Positions 8,771-16,309 of a DNA stretch of 64,000 nucleotides are shown here, piece after piece; the first letter of the stretch is position 1; every line of letters begins with the position of its first letter. The notes below the pieces were generated by a model. It searched no databases, was not told the origin of the DNA, and was given only the letters and a program-made list of their open reading frames with translations. The position numbers and the translations under genes were made by a program. Source of the DNA: Candidatus Gastranaerophilales bacterium. Lineage in GTDB: Bacteria > Cyanobacteriota > Vampirovibrionia > Gastranaerophilales > Gastranaerophilaceae. The stretch lies in the NCBI GenBank assembly GCA_944323135.1, contig CALURI010000002.1, positions 1 to 64,000 on the forward strand, written 5' to 3'.

Positions 8771-8799
8771 AAGAGCCTTATAAAAAAGGCTCTTTTTTT
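8771..8799. terminator. Bidirectional terminator between glnA and prepilin B
   Basis: Hairpin AAGAGCCTT / AAGGCTCTT with A-rich left and T7 right flanks, so it can terminate both the rightward glnA and the leftward prepilin B transcripts. Confidence 0.85.
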
Positions 8800-8803
8800 A
8801 ACT

Positions 8804-9478
8804 TTATTTAACTCTAAACGGATAATCATCAGGAATTTTCCAGCCGTTATATTGTATCCAGCGTGTGCAATAAGCTGGCCAAGAAGATGTTTCATTACAT
8901 CCAAAAGTAGAATGATTTTTTAAAGAATTCTCTGTTTTATCCCAACTTGACATATATGGCTCAAAATTGTATTGAGAAAAAGAGCCATCAGCTTTACGAA
9001 CAGGATTATAATAAAAAGCAAATGCACAACGACCTGCAAAGTATTTGTAATGATTTGACTTAGCTAAAGAAAAACATTTTTCAGGATCACTTGGGAAGAA
9101 AAACCAATCCCTTCCATTTGAAGAAACTATAGAAACAGCACTTCCATCTGAAAAATAAAGTGTATAATAAGAAGTACCCGCAATATTCAAAAAATCAGTT
9201 TTTGTAACATTCATATAAGGAACTATATATTTATCTACCCAAGTTTTTTTTAATGTTAAATCAACATTATCCTCAAACCAAAATTCTCTCGGACCATAGT
9301 CAACTTCGGCTCGAGTGATTGCTTGATTTATAGCTGAATAAAATTTCTCAAGACGGGTCTCTACTACTCTTTTATTATGATTTGCTATCAATGCAGGCAA
9401 AGTTAAAGCGGCAACAACACCGATTATTCCCAAAGTTATAAGGACTTCTGCTAAAGTAAAACCTAATAATTTTTTCAT
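8804..9478 (-). CDS. Prepilin-type protein B (core frame)
   Basis: Paralogue of prepilins A and C: MKKLLGFTLAEVLITLGIIGVV supplies cleavage site and helix, then the same 190-residue pilin body with conserved Cys (KCFSLAK, GRCAF, FGCNETS, AYCTRW). The ATG at 9478 directly precedes FTLAEV and has AAAGG 8 nt upstream, so low-level independent translation is possible. A second, better-equipped start lies at 9612 (promoter, AAGGAG), whose leader reads into this frame only with 8 or 11 G in the tract. Segments are identical to A in the middle (9180-9288) and to C at the 5' end (9303-9472); the distal part (SDPEKCFSLAKSNHYKYFAGR) is unique to B. Confidence 0.9.
   Translation of the reverse strand: MKKLLGFTLAEVLITLGIIGVVAALTLPALIANHNKRVVETRLEKFYSAINQAITRAEVDYGPREFWFEDNVDLTLKKTWVDKYIVPYMNVTKTDFLNIAGTSYYTLYFSDGSAVSIVSSNGRDWFFFPSDPEKCFSLAKSNHYKYFAGRCAFAFYYNPVRKADGSFSQYNFEPYMSSWDKTENSLKNHSTFGCNETSSWPAYCTRWIQYNGWKIPDDYPFRVK
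9180..9288 (-). repeat. 109-bp block identical to 3725-3833 (prepilins B and A)
   Basis: No mismatch over 109 bp (offset 5455) in the middle of the genes, where copy C differs (TDLTLKKAW, NSVGG). Confidence 0.85.
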
Positions 9479-9612
9479 TGTAAAACCTTTATATCTGTGA
9501 TGTAATACATCAACATTATAACAGGTTTTTATTTTTTTGCAACCGCAAATACTATTGTAGGAAGCTAAAAGCGCCCCCCCCCCGACGTTTTAGATAAAAT
9601 AAATCTTTTCAT
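9479..9612 (-). other. Phase-variable leader ORF of prepilin B
   Basis: ATG at 9610-9612, 5 nt after AAGGAG. Ten codons (MKRFILSKTS) precede the rest of the G10 tract, and with 10 G the frame ends at CGC TTT TAG. With one more G it stays open through about 34 further codons and fuses in frame to the MKKLLGFTLAEV start at 9478. The leader is 10 codons to the tract, exactly as in A and C. Confidence 0.75.
9574..9583 (-). repeat. G10 homopolymer in prepilin B leader
   Basis: Ten consecutive C on the plus strand, beginning (coding sense) at the third base of leader codon 10, as in copies A and C although the flanking sequence here is diverged. Confidence 0.9.
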
Positions 9613-9646
9613 TTCAGCTCCTTTTTCTTATTTGATTACTTAACTT

Positions 9647-9675
9647 ATTATATCAGATATTACAAGTTTTTTCAA
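9647..9675 (-). promoter_or_regulatory. Consensus sigma-70 promoter of the prepilin B leader
   Basis: Minus strand TTGAAA (9675-9670), 17-nt spacer, TATAAT (9652-9647), about 35 nt before leader ATG 9612. Its position supports translation starting at 9612 rather than only at 9478. Confidence 0.8.
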
Positions 9676-9681
9676 CACAAA

Positions 9682-9710
9682 TTGCACAAAAAAAAAATTT
9701 TTTGTATAAT
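9682..9710 (+). promoter_or_regulatory. mlaE promoter with A10T6G spacer, leaderless
   Basis: TTGCAC (9682-9687), a 17-nt spacer made of A10, T6 and G, then TATAAT (9705-9710) ending 6 nt before ATG 9717. No Shine-Dalgarno is present. Slippage in the A10 or T6 runs would alter the -35/-10 spacing. Confidence 0.7.
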
Positions 9711-9716
9711 TTAGAA

Positions 9717-10526
9717 ATGGGTAGTTTACAAAAATATTACAAACAGTCAGCAACCTATAAAATATTTACAGGTATTTTTTCTGAACTTGAAAATTTTCTT
9801 GACACATTAGGGGCAATAACTATCAACGGTGTTGATACCGCAAAATTTATAATTAAAGGTCAAATTGATTTAAAAGAAGTTTGCACACAGTGTTACAGAT
9901 TTGGTATAACATCTTTACCCATTACTCTTTCAATAGTCGGAATGACATCTGTAATTGTAGCATCTCAGGTAGCTTTGGAAATGGTAAAACAAGGCGGAAG
10001 TAATTTTGTAGGACTTTTAATGACAATACTTATCGTTAGGGAAGTCGGCGTTATAATGTCAGGTTTTGCTATAATTTCAATGATAGGCTCATCCCTTGCA
10101 TCTGAAATTGCAACAATGAGAGTAACAGAACAAATAGATGCAATTGAAGTTTTAAAAGTAAACCCTATTAAATATCTTTTTGTTCCAAGAGTTTTAGCAG
10201 GGATTTTTATGATGCCTCCAATTGTCATTATTGCATCAGCTTTCGGAGTTATTACCGGAGCTATAACAGCAAAACTGACATCAGGCTTAAGTTTTATGGC
10301 ATTTTTTGATTCGGCTTGGCTTGGAATTTATATGAAAGACTTAGGAGTATGTCTTTTAAAAGCAATATTTTTTGGTGCAACAATAGCACTTACAAGCTGT
10401 TCTTGCGGATATTATGCAAAAGGCGGTGCAAAAGGCGTCGGAGAAGCAACAACAAAAGCCGTTGTGTGGTCATTTGTTGCAATTGTAATATGGGATATGA
10501 TTTTTGCAATAGCATTTTTCTTTTAA
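9717..10526 (+). CDS. mlaE: MlaE-family ABC lipid-transport permease
   Basis: Inner-membrane permease of an Mla/TGD-type phospholipid transporter that moves lipids between membranes with MlaF. It has five or six hydrophobic segments and the family signatures PITLSIVGMTSVIVASQVALE and EIATMRVTEQIDAIEVLKVNP followed by VPRVLAGIFMMPP. I chose ATG 9717 over an upstream TTG at 9702 because the TTG overlaps the TATAAT box. About 269 aa, normal for the family. It is followed 18 bp later by the ATPase gene. No MlaD (MCE) gene is visible nearby, so the substrate-binding partner must be encoded elsewhere. Confidence 0.93.
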   Translation: MGSLQKYYKQSATYKIFTGIFSELENFLDTLGAITINGVDTAKFIIKGQIDLKEVCTQCYRFGITSLPITLSIVGMTSVIVASQVALEMVKQGGSNFVGLLMTILIVREVGVIMSGFAIISMIGSSLASEIATMRVTEQIDAIEVLKVNPIKYLFVPRVLAGIFMMPPIVIIASAFGVITGAITAKLTSGLSFMAFFDSAWLGIYMKDLGVCLLKAIFFGATIALTSCSCGYYAKGGAKGVGEATTKAVVWSFVAIVIWDMIFAIAFFF

Positions 10527-10544
10527 GGTGGTAAAATATAAAAG

Positions 10545-11270
10545 ATGAGTATAGAAGTCAAAAATTTAATAAAAACATTTGATGAAAAACGAGTAATAGA
10601 TAATGTTTCATTCAAAGTTGAAGACGGTGAGACATTAGCAATAGTAGGCTTTTCCGGATCAGGAAAAAGTACCATACTAAAACTTATATGCGGACTTTTA
10701 AATTCTGACAGCGGAGAGATAATAACATCTGAAGGTGATATTGCAATGGTATTTCAATATTCCGCCCTTTTCGACTCTCTAAATGTTTCAGATAACATTT
10801 CTTTTGCATTACATGAAAGAAAAGATTTAAGAAATAAATATTCTGAAAAAGAAATAAGAAATATTGTATCAGAAAAGCTTGAACTTGTAGGCTTAAAAGG
10901 TATAGAAAATAAGTTTCCTTCGGAGCTTTCCGGCGGAATGCAAAAAAGAGTAAGCTTTGCCCGCGCTATTGTAACAGAACCCAAAATAATTCTATATGAT
11001 GAACCTACTGCAGGGCTTGATCCAATATCTTCAACATTAATAGAAGATTATATTGTTAGACTCAAAGAAGAAACTCAAGCCGCATCTATTGTTGTAACCC
11101 ATCAAATGTCCACAATTAAAAGAACTGCAAACCGTGTAATAATGCTTTATGAAGGTAAAATAGTGTATGAAGGGACTCCGGAAGATATGCTTATGCAAAA
11201 TAACGAATACACAAAACAATTTGTAACAGCATCTTTAGAAGGTCCTATGCATATAATATCTGAAAATTGA
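10545..11270 (+). CDS. mlaF: MlaF-like ABC transporter ATPase
   Basis: Cytoplasmic ATPase energising the preceding MlaE permease. Walker A GFSGSGKST (about residues 35-43), Q-loop MVFQYSALFDSL, signature LSGGMQKRVSFARA, Walker B IILYDEPTAGLDP and switch His in VVTHQM are all intact. At 241 aa it is a single nucleotide-binding domain. The ATG lies 18 bp after mlaE. The LFDSLNVSDN segment after the Q-loop is typical of Mla/TGD ATPases. Confidence 0.93.
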   Translation: MSIEVKNLIKTFDEKRVIDNVSFKVEDGETLAIVGFSGSGKSTILKLICGLLNSDSGEIITSEGDIAMVFQYSALFDSLNVSDNISFALHERKDLRNKYSEKEIRNIVSEKLELVGLKGIENKFPSELSGGMQKRVSFARAIVTEPKIILYDEPTAGLDPISSTLIEDYIVRLKEETQAASIVVTHQMSTIKRTANRVIMLYEGKIVYEGTPEDMLMQNNEYTKQFVTASLEGPMHIISEN

Positions 11271-11280
11271 GGTAAATATT

Positions 11281-12528
11281 ATGAATATTGAAAAATTATT
11301 TAACAAAGAAGTAATGTCACTTGATACTTATATAATGTTCAAATTAAAAGAACAGACTGCGAAATTAAAAGATGAATTGACCTCAAGAAACAGAGCGCCT
11401 ATATCATTATCAATGGGAGCACCAACAGCTGCGCCTCCAAAAGCGTTAATAAACAGATTAAAAGAAATACTGGAAGAAGACGGGATTCACATGTATTCAA
11501 CTCCCAAAGGAGAACCATACTTCAGAAAAGCTATTGCTAAAAGAATGAAAAATCGTTTTGGCGTAGATTTGGATTCTGAAACAGAAATCTTTTCTCTGGT
11601 AGGTTCAAAAGAAGGTATTGCTAATCTTGTCAGATTTATTACTACACCTAAACATGAAGAACTTGAAAAAGATGTAATCATGGTACCTGACCCTTGCTAT
11701 GCATCTTATCTACAGTTCATCCAATGCTCAGGGGCAAAAGCTTACCCAATGCCTTTAACTTATGAAAATAATTTTCAACCTGATGTTGAAAAAATTTATA
11801 AACAAATCCTGAAAGAAGGATATAAAGCTGAAAATATAAAAGCATTATTTATAAATTATCCTAATAACCCGCTTGGACGCTCTGCAGAAAAAAAATATAT
11901 ACAATCAGTTATTGATTTCTGTAAAAAATATGATATTTTGCTAGTATCTGATGCGGCATATTGCGATATGTACTTTAAAGAAGAAGAAAAACCATTCAGT
12001 ATTTTTGAATTGGAAGGTGCTAAAGATATTGGTATTGAATTTTTCAGTTTTTCAAAACCTTATGCCGTAACAGGTTGGAGATTAGGCTGGGTATGCGGTA
12101 ACAGTGAAGTAATACAGAGATTTGGCAAAGGCAAATCAACAATCGACAATGGGATATTCAAAGCTCTGCAAAAAGCTTGTGCAGAAATTCTCAACTCTGA
12201 AGAAGGAGACAAATATATAGAAGAAAGAAATAAAGGCTATGCAAAAAAACAATCCATAATGGTAAAAGGATTTAAAGAGCTTGGCTGGCCGATAGATGAA
12301 AATAAAGTTCCTCATACCACATTTTATCTGTGGCTCCCGATACCAAGAAAATATGATTCAGCATTCAAATTCTGTGAGGATGTCTTGAAAAAATCAGGTG
12401 TTGTACTTGTTCCGGGAAACGCATTCGGCACACACGGTGAAGGCTTTTTCAGACTATCATTTGTTTGTTCTGATGAACAATTGCAAGAAGTTATTGACAG
12501 ATTTAAAGCTGACGGATTTACTTATTAA
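11281..12528 (+). CDS. Class I/II PLP aminotransferase (aspartate or LL-DAP aminotransferase-like)
   Basis: Cytosolic PLP enzyme of the AAT fold, 415 aa. SMGAPTAAPP and YSTPKGEPYFRKAIA form the N-terminal substrate region; INYPNNPLG carries the PLP-binding Asn, LVSDAAYCDM the Asp/Tyr, and SFSKPYAVTGWRLGW the Schiff-base Lys near residue 259 and a phosphate Arg. The C-terminal Arg that holds the alpha-carboxylate is in FFRLSFV. Sequence features do not separate aspartate aminotransferase from DapL; either would fit a lineage making lysine via DAP (lysA is in this window). It follows mlaF by 10 bp with GAGGT before the ATG, apparently as the third operon gene. Confidence 0.85.
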   Translation: MNIEKLFNKEVMSLDTYIMFKLKEQTAKLKDELTSRNRAPISLSMGAPTAAPPKALINRLKEILEEDGIHMYSTPKGEPYFRKAIAKRMKNRFGVDLDSETEIFSLVGSKEGIANLVRFITTPKHEELEKDVIMVPDPCYASYLQFIQCSGAKAYPMPLTYENNFQPDVEKIYKQILKEGYKAENIKALFINYPNNPLGRSAEKKYIQSVIDFCKKYDILLVSDAAYCDMYFKEEEKPFSIFELEGAKDIGIEFFSFSKPYAVTGWRLGWVCGNSEVIQRFGKGKSTIDNGIFKALQKACAEILNSEEGDKYIEERNKGYAKKQSIMVKGFKELGWPIDENKVPHTTFYLWLPIPRKYDSAFKFCEDVLKKSGVVLVPGNAFGTHGEGFFRLSFVCSDEQLQEVIDRFKADGFTY

Positions 12529-12545
12529 TAAAACAATACTAAATA

Positions 12546-12582
12546 AAAAAGAGCCCTTTTAAATTAAAGGCTCTTTTTTATG
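12546..12582. terminator. Bidirectional terminator between aminotransferase and prepilin C
   Basis: Hairpin AAAGAGCCCTTTtaaattAAAGGCTCTTT with A-run on the left and T6 on the right, close in sequence to the hairpin next to prepilin B (8771-8799). Confidence 0.85.
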
Positions 12583-12583
12583 C

Positions 12584-13353
12584 CTATTTAACTCTAAATG
12601 GGTAATCATTAGGAATTTTCCAGCCGTTATATTGTATCCAGCGAGTGCAATAAGCAGGCCAAGTAGATGTTTCATTACACCCATAAGTTGAATGATTTTT
12701 TAATGAACTTTCTGTTTTATCCCAACCGGACATATATGGCTCAAAATTATATTGATAATAAGATCCATCAGCTTTACGGACAGGATTATAATAAAATGCA
12801 AATGCACAACGCCCCATATAATATTTAGCATATTCTGATTTCGCATAAGAAAAACAACTTTCAGGATCGCCAGGGAAAAAATACCAGTCTCTACCATTTG
12901 AGGAAACTATTGAAACAGCACTTCCATCTGAAAAATAAAGTGTATAATAAGAACCTCCCACACTATTCAAAAAATCAGTTTTTGTAACATTCATATAAGG
13001 TACTATATATTTATCTACCCAAGCTTTTTTTAATGTTAGATCTGTATTATCCTCAAACCAAAATTCTCTCGGACCATAATCTACTTCGGCTCGAGTGATT
13101 GCTTGATTTATAGCTGAATAAAATTTCTCAAGACGGGTCTCTACTACTCTTTTATTATGATTTGCTATCAATGCAGGCAAAGTTAAAGCGGCAACAACAC
13201 CGATTATTCCCAAAGTTATAAGGACTTCTGCTAAAGTAAAACCTAATAATTTAGTTAAAAAATTTGTTTTAACTTTCAAGATAGAGGAGTGAACACTTTT
13301 AGAGCTTAGATTTGCCCCCCCCCCGATGTTTTAATTTCAAATAATCTTCTCAT
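12584..13353 (-). CDS. Prepilin-type protein C, phase-variable, OFF as sequenced (G10)
   Basis: Third copy of the prepilin family. ATG 13351-13353 lies 6 nt after GAGGAGG and 30 nt downstream of a consensus promoter; leader MRRLFEIKTS runs into the G10 tract and, with 10 G, stops at CAA ATC TAA. With 8 or 11 G it reads through about 36 residues to LLGFTLAEVLITLGIIGVV. Without the leader the only start is TTG 13279, which lacks a ribosome-binding site. The body is a mosaic: its 5' end is identical to B (13083-13252) and its 3' half identical to A (12626-12900); TDLTLKKAW and NSVGGSYY are private to C. Product would be a cleaved, membrane-anchored pilin with paired Cys. Confidence 0.85.
13083..13252 (-). 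repeat. 170-bp block identical to 9303-9472 (prepilins C and B)
   Basis: No mismatch over 170 bp (offset 3780) in the 5' end encoding FTLAEV and the helix, where copy A carries many synonymous changes. Confidence 0.9.
13315..13324 (-). repeat. G10 homopolymer in prepilin C leader
   Basis: Ten consecutive C on the plus strand. The 12 bp on the pilin side (GCAAATCTAAGCTC in coding sense, from the end of the tract) are shared with copy A, while the upstream leader codons differ but keep the same length. Confidence 0.9.
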
Positions 13354-13381
13354 AAATTCCTCCTCTGTTTTCCACTCAATA

Positions 13382-13410
13382 ATTATAATCTATTTTTAAT
13401 CAGTTTTCAA
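13382..13410 (-). promoter_or_regulatory. Consensus sigma-70 promoter of the prepilin C leader
   Basis: Minus strand TTGAAA (13410-13405), 17-nt spacer, TATAAT (13387-13382), same design as the prepilin B promoter. It overlaps the last codons of the DUF512 gene. Confidence 0.8.
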
Positions 13411-14671
13411 GATTTTTAATATAATTAACAACTTCATTCATAGAATATATATCTTTTACGACAAGAAATTCTTTACCTGTCTTTTGTTTTACATAATCTA
13501 AAGTTTTACCGTCTAAAAAATCTTGCGAATATTGCTTTAACATAACTGACGGAATAATTACAAGATCAGTATCAAGATCTTTTACTGTCCTAATCAAATC
13601 ATCGGTAGTAATAAGTCCTGAAACCGTAATATTTTTACCCCAATACTCAGATTTTACAGGATTTACGCTTACTGATAAATTTTTAATTTTATCTAACTTT
13701 GCTGCAATTTTTTCTATTGCAAAAAGAGCAGCATAACCTGTTGCAAAAGTCATTTTAAAAGGTTCTGCTATTCTTTTAGGTAATGTAAGCTTTTTAAAAT
13801 TATCTAACAACAACCTTAAAGAACCAACACCGTCTTCTAATTGACAAAAGTTTCCATAATACTTTGTCGGTGGTATTTCTTCCCCAGCAAGCAAGAAAAA
13901 TTCATCAGAGCAACACACTCTCTTATATTTAGATGCAATAGCAAGGGTTTGTTTAGCACATTTTTCATCAACTTGAACAAGTCCTTCAGTCCTGAATTGA
14001 GTAACCCCGACAGGAACAATTGCAGTTGAAAGCACTGTATTTTTTAAATCAGCGAGATCAGACAATGTCCTTTCTAATTCCTCGCCGTCGTTATACCCCG
14101 GACATAATACAATTTGAGCATGAAAAGGTATTTTATTTTTCCTAAACCATTTTAAATTATCTAAAGCTTTACCTGCATTTGGATTTTTTAGCATTTTTAC
14201 ACGCAAATCAGGGTTTGTAGTATGAACAGAAACATAAAAAGGCCCCAAATGCATACGTTTAATTCTATCTTTATCATTATCAGTCAAATTAGTAAGAGTA
14301 ATATAAGTCCCTTGAAGATATGATAACCTATAGTCATCATCTTTTACATAAAGGGTATCACGCAACCCTTTTGGTTGTTGATCAACAAAACAAAAAATAC
14401 AATGATTTAAGCAAGGTTTAACTTTATCAAAAACAGCACTTTCAAAAACAATACCTAAATCCTCATCAAAATCTTTTTCCAATTCAACAACTTCAATTTC
14501 CCCTGAGATTTTTTTAATTTCAACAGTCAATAAATCAGATTTACATAGAAAATTGTAATCAATCATATCAAGCATCTTAGTATCATCTATTGACAATATT
14601 TCATCACCTGATACAATTCCAAGCTCTTCAGCGATTGAATCTTTTATAACAGAACTAACTATTGCGGGCAT
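13400..14671 (-). CDS. DUF512 / PDZ radical-SAM protein, cyanobacterial type
   Basis: Predicted iron-sulfur oxidoreductase of unknown reaction. Residues 1-50 are a PDZ-like domain (IAEELGIVSGDEILSIDD), residues 87-94 give CxxxCxxC (C87, C91, C94) followed by FVDQQPKG, then the radical-SAM-like barrel and the C-terminal DUF512 region with FATGYAA. The family (TIGR03279-like) is characteristic of cyanobacteria and some clostridia. ATG 14671 (GGAG 8 nt upstream) is preferred to a TTG 24 bp earlier. The start overlaps the PadR gene by 17 bp, so the two are probably co-expressed. Confidence 0.85.
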   Translation of the reverse strand: MPAIVSSVIKDSIAEELGIVSGDEILSIDDTKMLDMIDYNFLCKSDLLTVEIKKISGEIEVVELEKDFDEDLGIVFESAVFDKVKPCLNHCIFCFVDQQPKGLRDTLYVKDDDYRLSYLQGTYITLTNLTDNDKDRIKRMHLGPFYVSVHTTNPDLRVKMLKNPNAGKALDNLKWFRKNKIPFHAQIVLCPGYNDGEELERTLSDLADLKNTVLSTAIVPVGVTQFRTEGLVQVDEKCAKQTLAIASKYKRVCCSDEFFLLAGEEIPPTKYYGNFCQLEDGVGSLRLLLDNFKKLTLPKRIAEPFKMTFATGYAALFAIEKIAAKLDKIKNLSVSVNPVKSEYWGKNITVSGLITTDDLIRTVKDLDTDLVIIPSVMLKQYSQDFLDGKTLDYVKQKTGKEFLVVKDIYSMNEVVNYIKNLEN

Positions 14672-15179
14672 TATCTTTCTCCAGACCCTCAACAAGAGTT
14701 ATAAGATTAGAATATTCACATAAAGTATTATCCAAAACTATTTTTTGATAAAAATTAATCTTGTTATATTCATCATTCAAAATATCTTGCGTAACAGCTT
14801 TAAACTGCATAGCACGAGATTTTACTTCAAAAAATAAACGTTTTCTCTCATCAGAATTAAGACAATCGGCACAACACAATTTAACTCTAGCATTTGATAA
14901 AAATTGAAGAGGGTTATCACTAAAATCTTCAAGCATAAAAGATTTTAATTCACTTAAACCATTTTTTGATATTTCATAATAAACTGATAACTTGCCGCCA
15001 TCAGACATCATTTTTCTGGAAGAAATGCACTCCTTTTCTTCCAAACGTCTTAACGCCGGCTTTAATGCACCAAAGCTGGGATTTGTATAAGGTGCAAAAA
15101 TTTCTAAAATACGCTTTTGAACAGCATACATAGTATAATCGCGTTTTAACAAAACATACAAAATTAATAACTCAATCAT
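14655..15179 (-). CDS. PadR-like winged-helix regulator
   Basis: Cytoplasmic DNA-binding protein of about 174 aa. Residues 1-80 follow the PadR winged helix: MIELLILYVLLKRDYTMYAV, then FGALKPALRRLEEKECIS and a Tyr-rich wing (VYYEISKNGLSELK). The rest is a helical C-terminal dimerisation region with CCADC. ATG 15179 is preferred to an upstream TTG 15197, which falls within the terminator flank. No Shine-Dalgarno is evident. It is upstream of and overlapping the DUF512 gene. Ligand unknown. Confidence 0.75.
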   Translation of the reverse strand: MIELLILYVLLKRDYTMYAVQKRILEIFAPYTNPSFGALKPALRRLEEKECISSRKMMSDGGKLSVYYEISKNGLSELKSFMLEDFSDNPLQFLSNARVKLCCADCLNSDERKRLFFEVKSRAMQFKAVTQDILNDEYNKINFYQKIVLDNTLCEYSNLITLVEGLEKDNARNS

Positions 15180-15194
15180 AATACAACTATAACA

Positions 15195-15225
15195 CAAAAA
15201 ACGTCTGAGAATACTCAGACGTTTT
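15195..15225 (-). terminator. Terminator of the HEAT-like gene
   Basis: Perfect 12-bp inverted repeat AAAACGTCTGAG / CTCAGACGTTTT (15198-15209, 15214-15225) followed on the minus strand by T6. It also lies just upstream of the PadR start. Confidence 0.85.
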
Positions 15226-15267
15226 AATATATAAAATCTGGCAAATTTAATATAATAATACTGTATT

Positions 15268-15639
15268 TTATGAAAGTGCCATTAAAGCTTTCACTGAACG
15301 CGCATTATCTCTAACTTCTTCATCTGAATGCTCATTTACAGTATCTTCTAAAATTTTCATTGCTTCAGATTTATCATCTAAAGACAACAATTCATTAATA
15401 GTGCTCATTGCAACAACTGTAGACATATCATTTATGCCTTTTCCTTTGTTAGTAATAACCACTTTTAAAGAATCATGCATATTTTTCTTAACCAATGCAC
15501 GAGAAGTCATTTCTCTGATTGCATCAATCTTTGAATTAGTTCCTACATCTTCTAAAATAGAAATAGTTTCTGGATTTTCGTTTTGACCTAATCCTTCAAT
15601 AATATTTGTCACATTTTTTATAATTTTCTTATCTACCAT
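15268..15639 (-). CDS. Small all-helical hypothetical protein (HEAT-like)
   Basis: Not recognised. The 123 residues form regularly spaced helices (ENPETISILEDV, KIDAIREMTSRAL, MSTVVAMSTINELL, KSEAMKILEDTV, VRDNARSVKALMAL), with the spacing and Ala/Leu pattern of HEAT/armadillo repeats, suggesting a protein-interaction role in the cytosol. Start ATG has TGGAGGTAAGTA upstream. It follows the 15656-16174 gene by 16 bp and is ended by the 15195 terminator, so the two share a transcript. Confidence 0.6.
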   Translation of the reverse strand: MVDKKIIKNVTNIIEGLGQNENPETISILEDVGTNSKIDAIREMTSRALVKKNMHDSLKVVITNKGKGINDMSTVVAMSTINELLSLDDKSEAMKILEDTVNEHSDEEVRDNARSVKALMALS

Positions 15640-15655
15640 TACTTACCTCCACAAA

Positions 15656-16174
15656 TTAAACAGCTGCTTCCCAAGCACTAACATTATCAATCATTAATTG
15701 TCTTGCAGCAGTCATATCTTCCATTTTAGCTACATTTTTTGCTGATATTCCGGAAGAAATCAAATCCGTAACAGAAGTATTTAATGTATCTTTTACTGAG
15801 TTAAACATAGAAACTGCTTTATCTTTAGCAGGAGCAAAAGAAATTTCAATATTGTTTAGTTTATTCCAGCCGTTTACAACATTATCCTTAATTCTGTTAC
15901 CAAAAGCTACAACAGAATTAATCATATTTTGGAATTTTTCTCCAATACCTGAAATAGAGCCAACTAAAGCACTTGCTTTTAGTTTCCCTGTGAAGTTAAT
16001 GTTGTTGTCATTCTTTTTGCTTGAAGATTCAAAAACATCTGCAGTCAAAACATTTCCTTTAAATGATGATGCTGCAAAAGGATTTGTTGAATTTGAATTT
16101 CTTTGGGTAGTTGTTTCGTGCTTGCTTGTATTGAATAAGCGTTCACGAATTGATGGAATTGATAAATTTGCCAT
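15656..16174 (-). CDS. Hypothetical protein with SFKG and NFTG motifs
   Basis: Not recognised; 172 aa. ATG 16174 (AAAGGAT 6 nt upstream) is preferred to an upstream in-frame start at 16243. Residues 1-65 are polar and disordered and contain AASSFKGN and NINFTGKLKA; the rest is amphipathic helix. The short motif recurs in six other hypothetical proteins of this window. No signal peptide or clear membrane span. Co-transcribed with the HEAT-like gene. Confidence 0.6.
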   Translation of the reverse strand: MANLSIPSIRERLFNTSKHETTTQRNSNSTNPFAASSFKGNVLTADVFESSSKKNDNNINFTGKLKASALVGSISGIGEKFQNMINSVVAFGNRIKDNVVNGWNKLNNIEISFAPAKDKAVSMFNSVKDTLNTSVTDLISSGISAKNVAKMEDMTAARQLMIDNVSAWEAAV

Positions 16175-16309
16175 TGTAATATCCTTTCGTATAACTTTTA
16201 TCGACTTTAATAGGATATCATTATAAAAAATATAATGGCTCAACCTTTTGATGTATTCTTGATTGAATTTCTTATACTTTAGTTGTAAAATTTAACAAGA
16301 GGGTTAAAA

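Noticed and set aside
9702-9716. TTG start 15 bp upstream for mlaE
   Set aside because: It overlaps the TATAAT promoter box.
14671-14695. Earlier TTG start for the DUF512 gene
   Set aside because: The extension has no ribosome-binding site, while ATG 14671 follows GGAG with good spacing.
15852-16226. 124-residue open frame opposite the 15656-16174 gene
   Set aside because: Shadow of the opposite gene; no ribosome-binding site and no recognisable protein.
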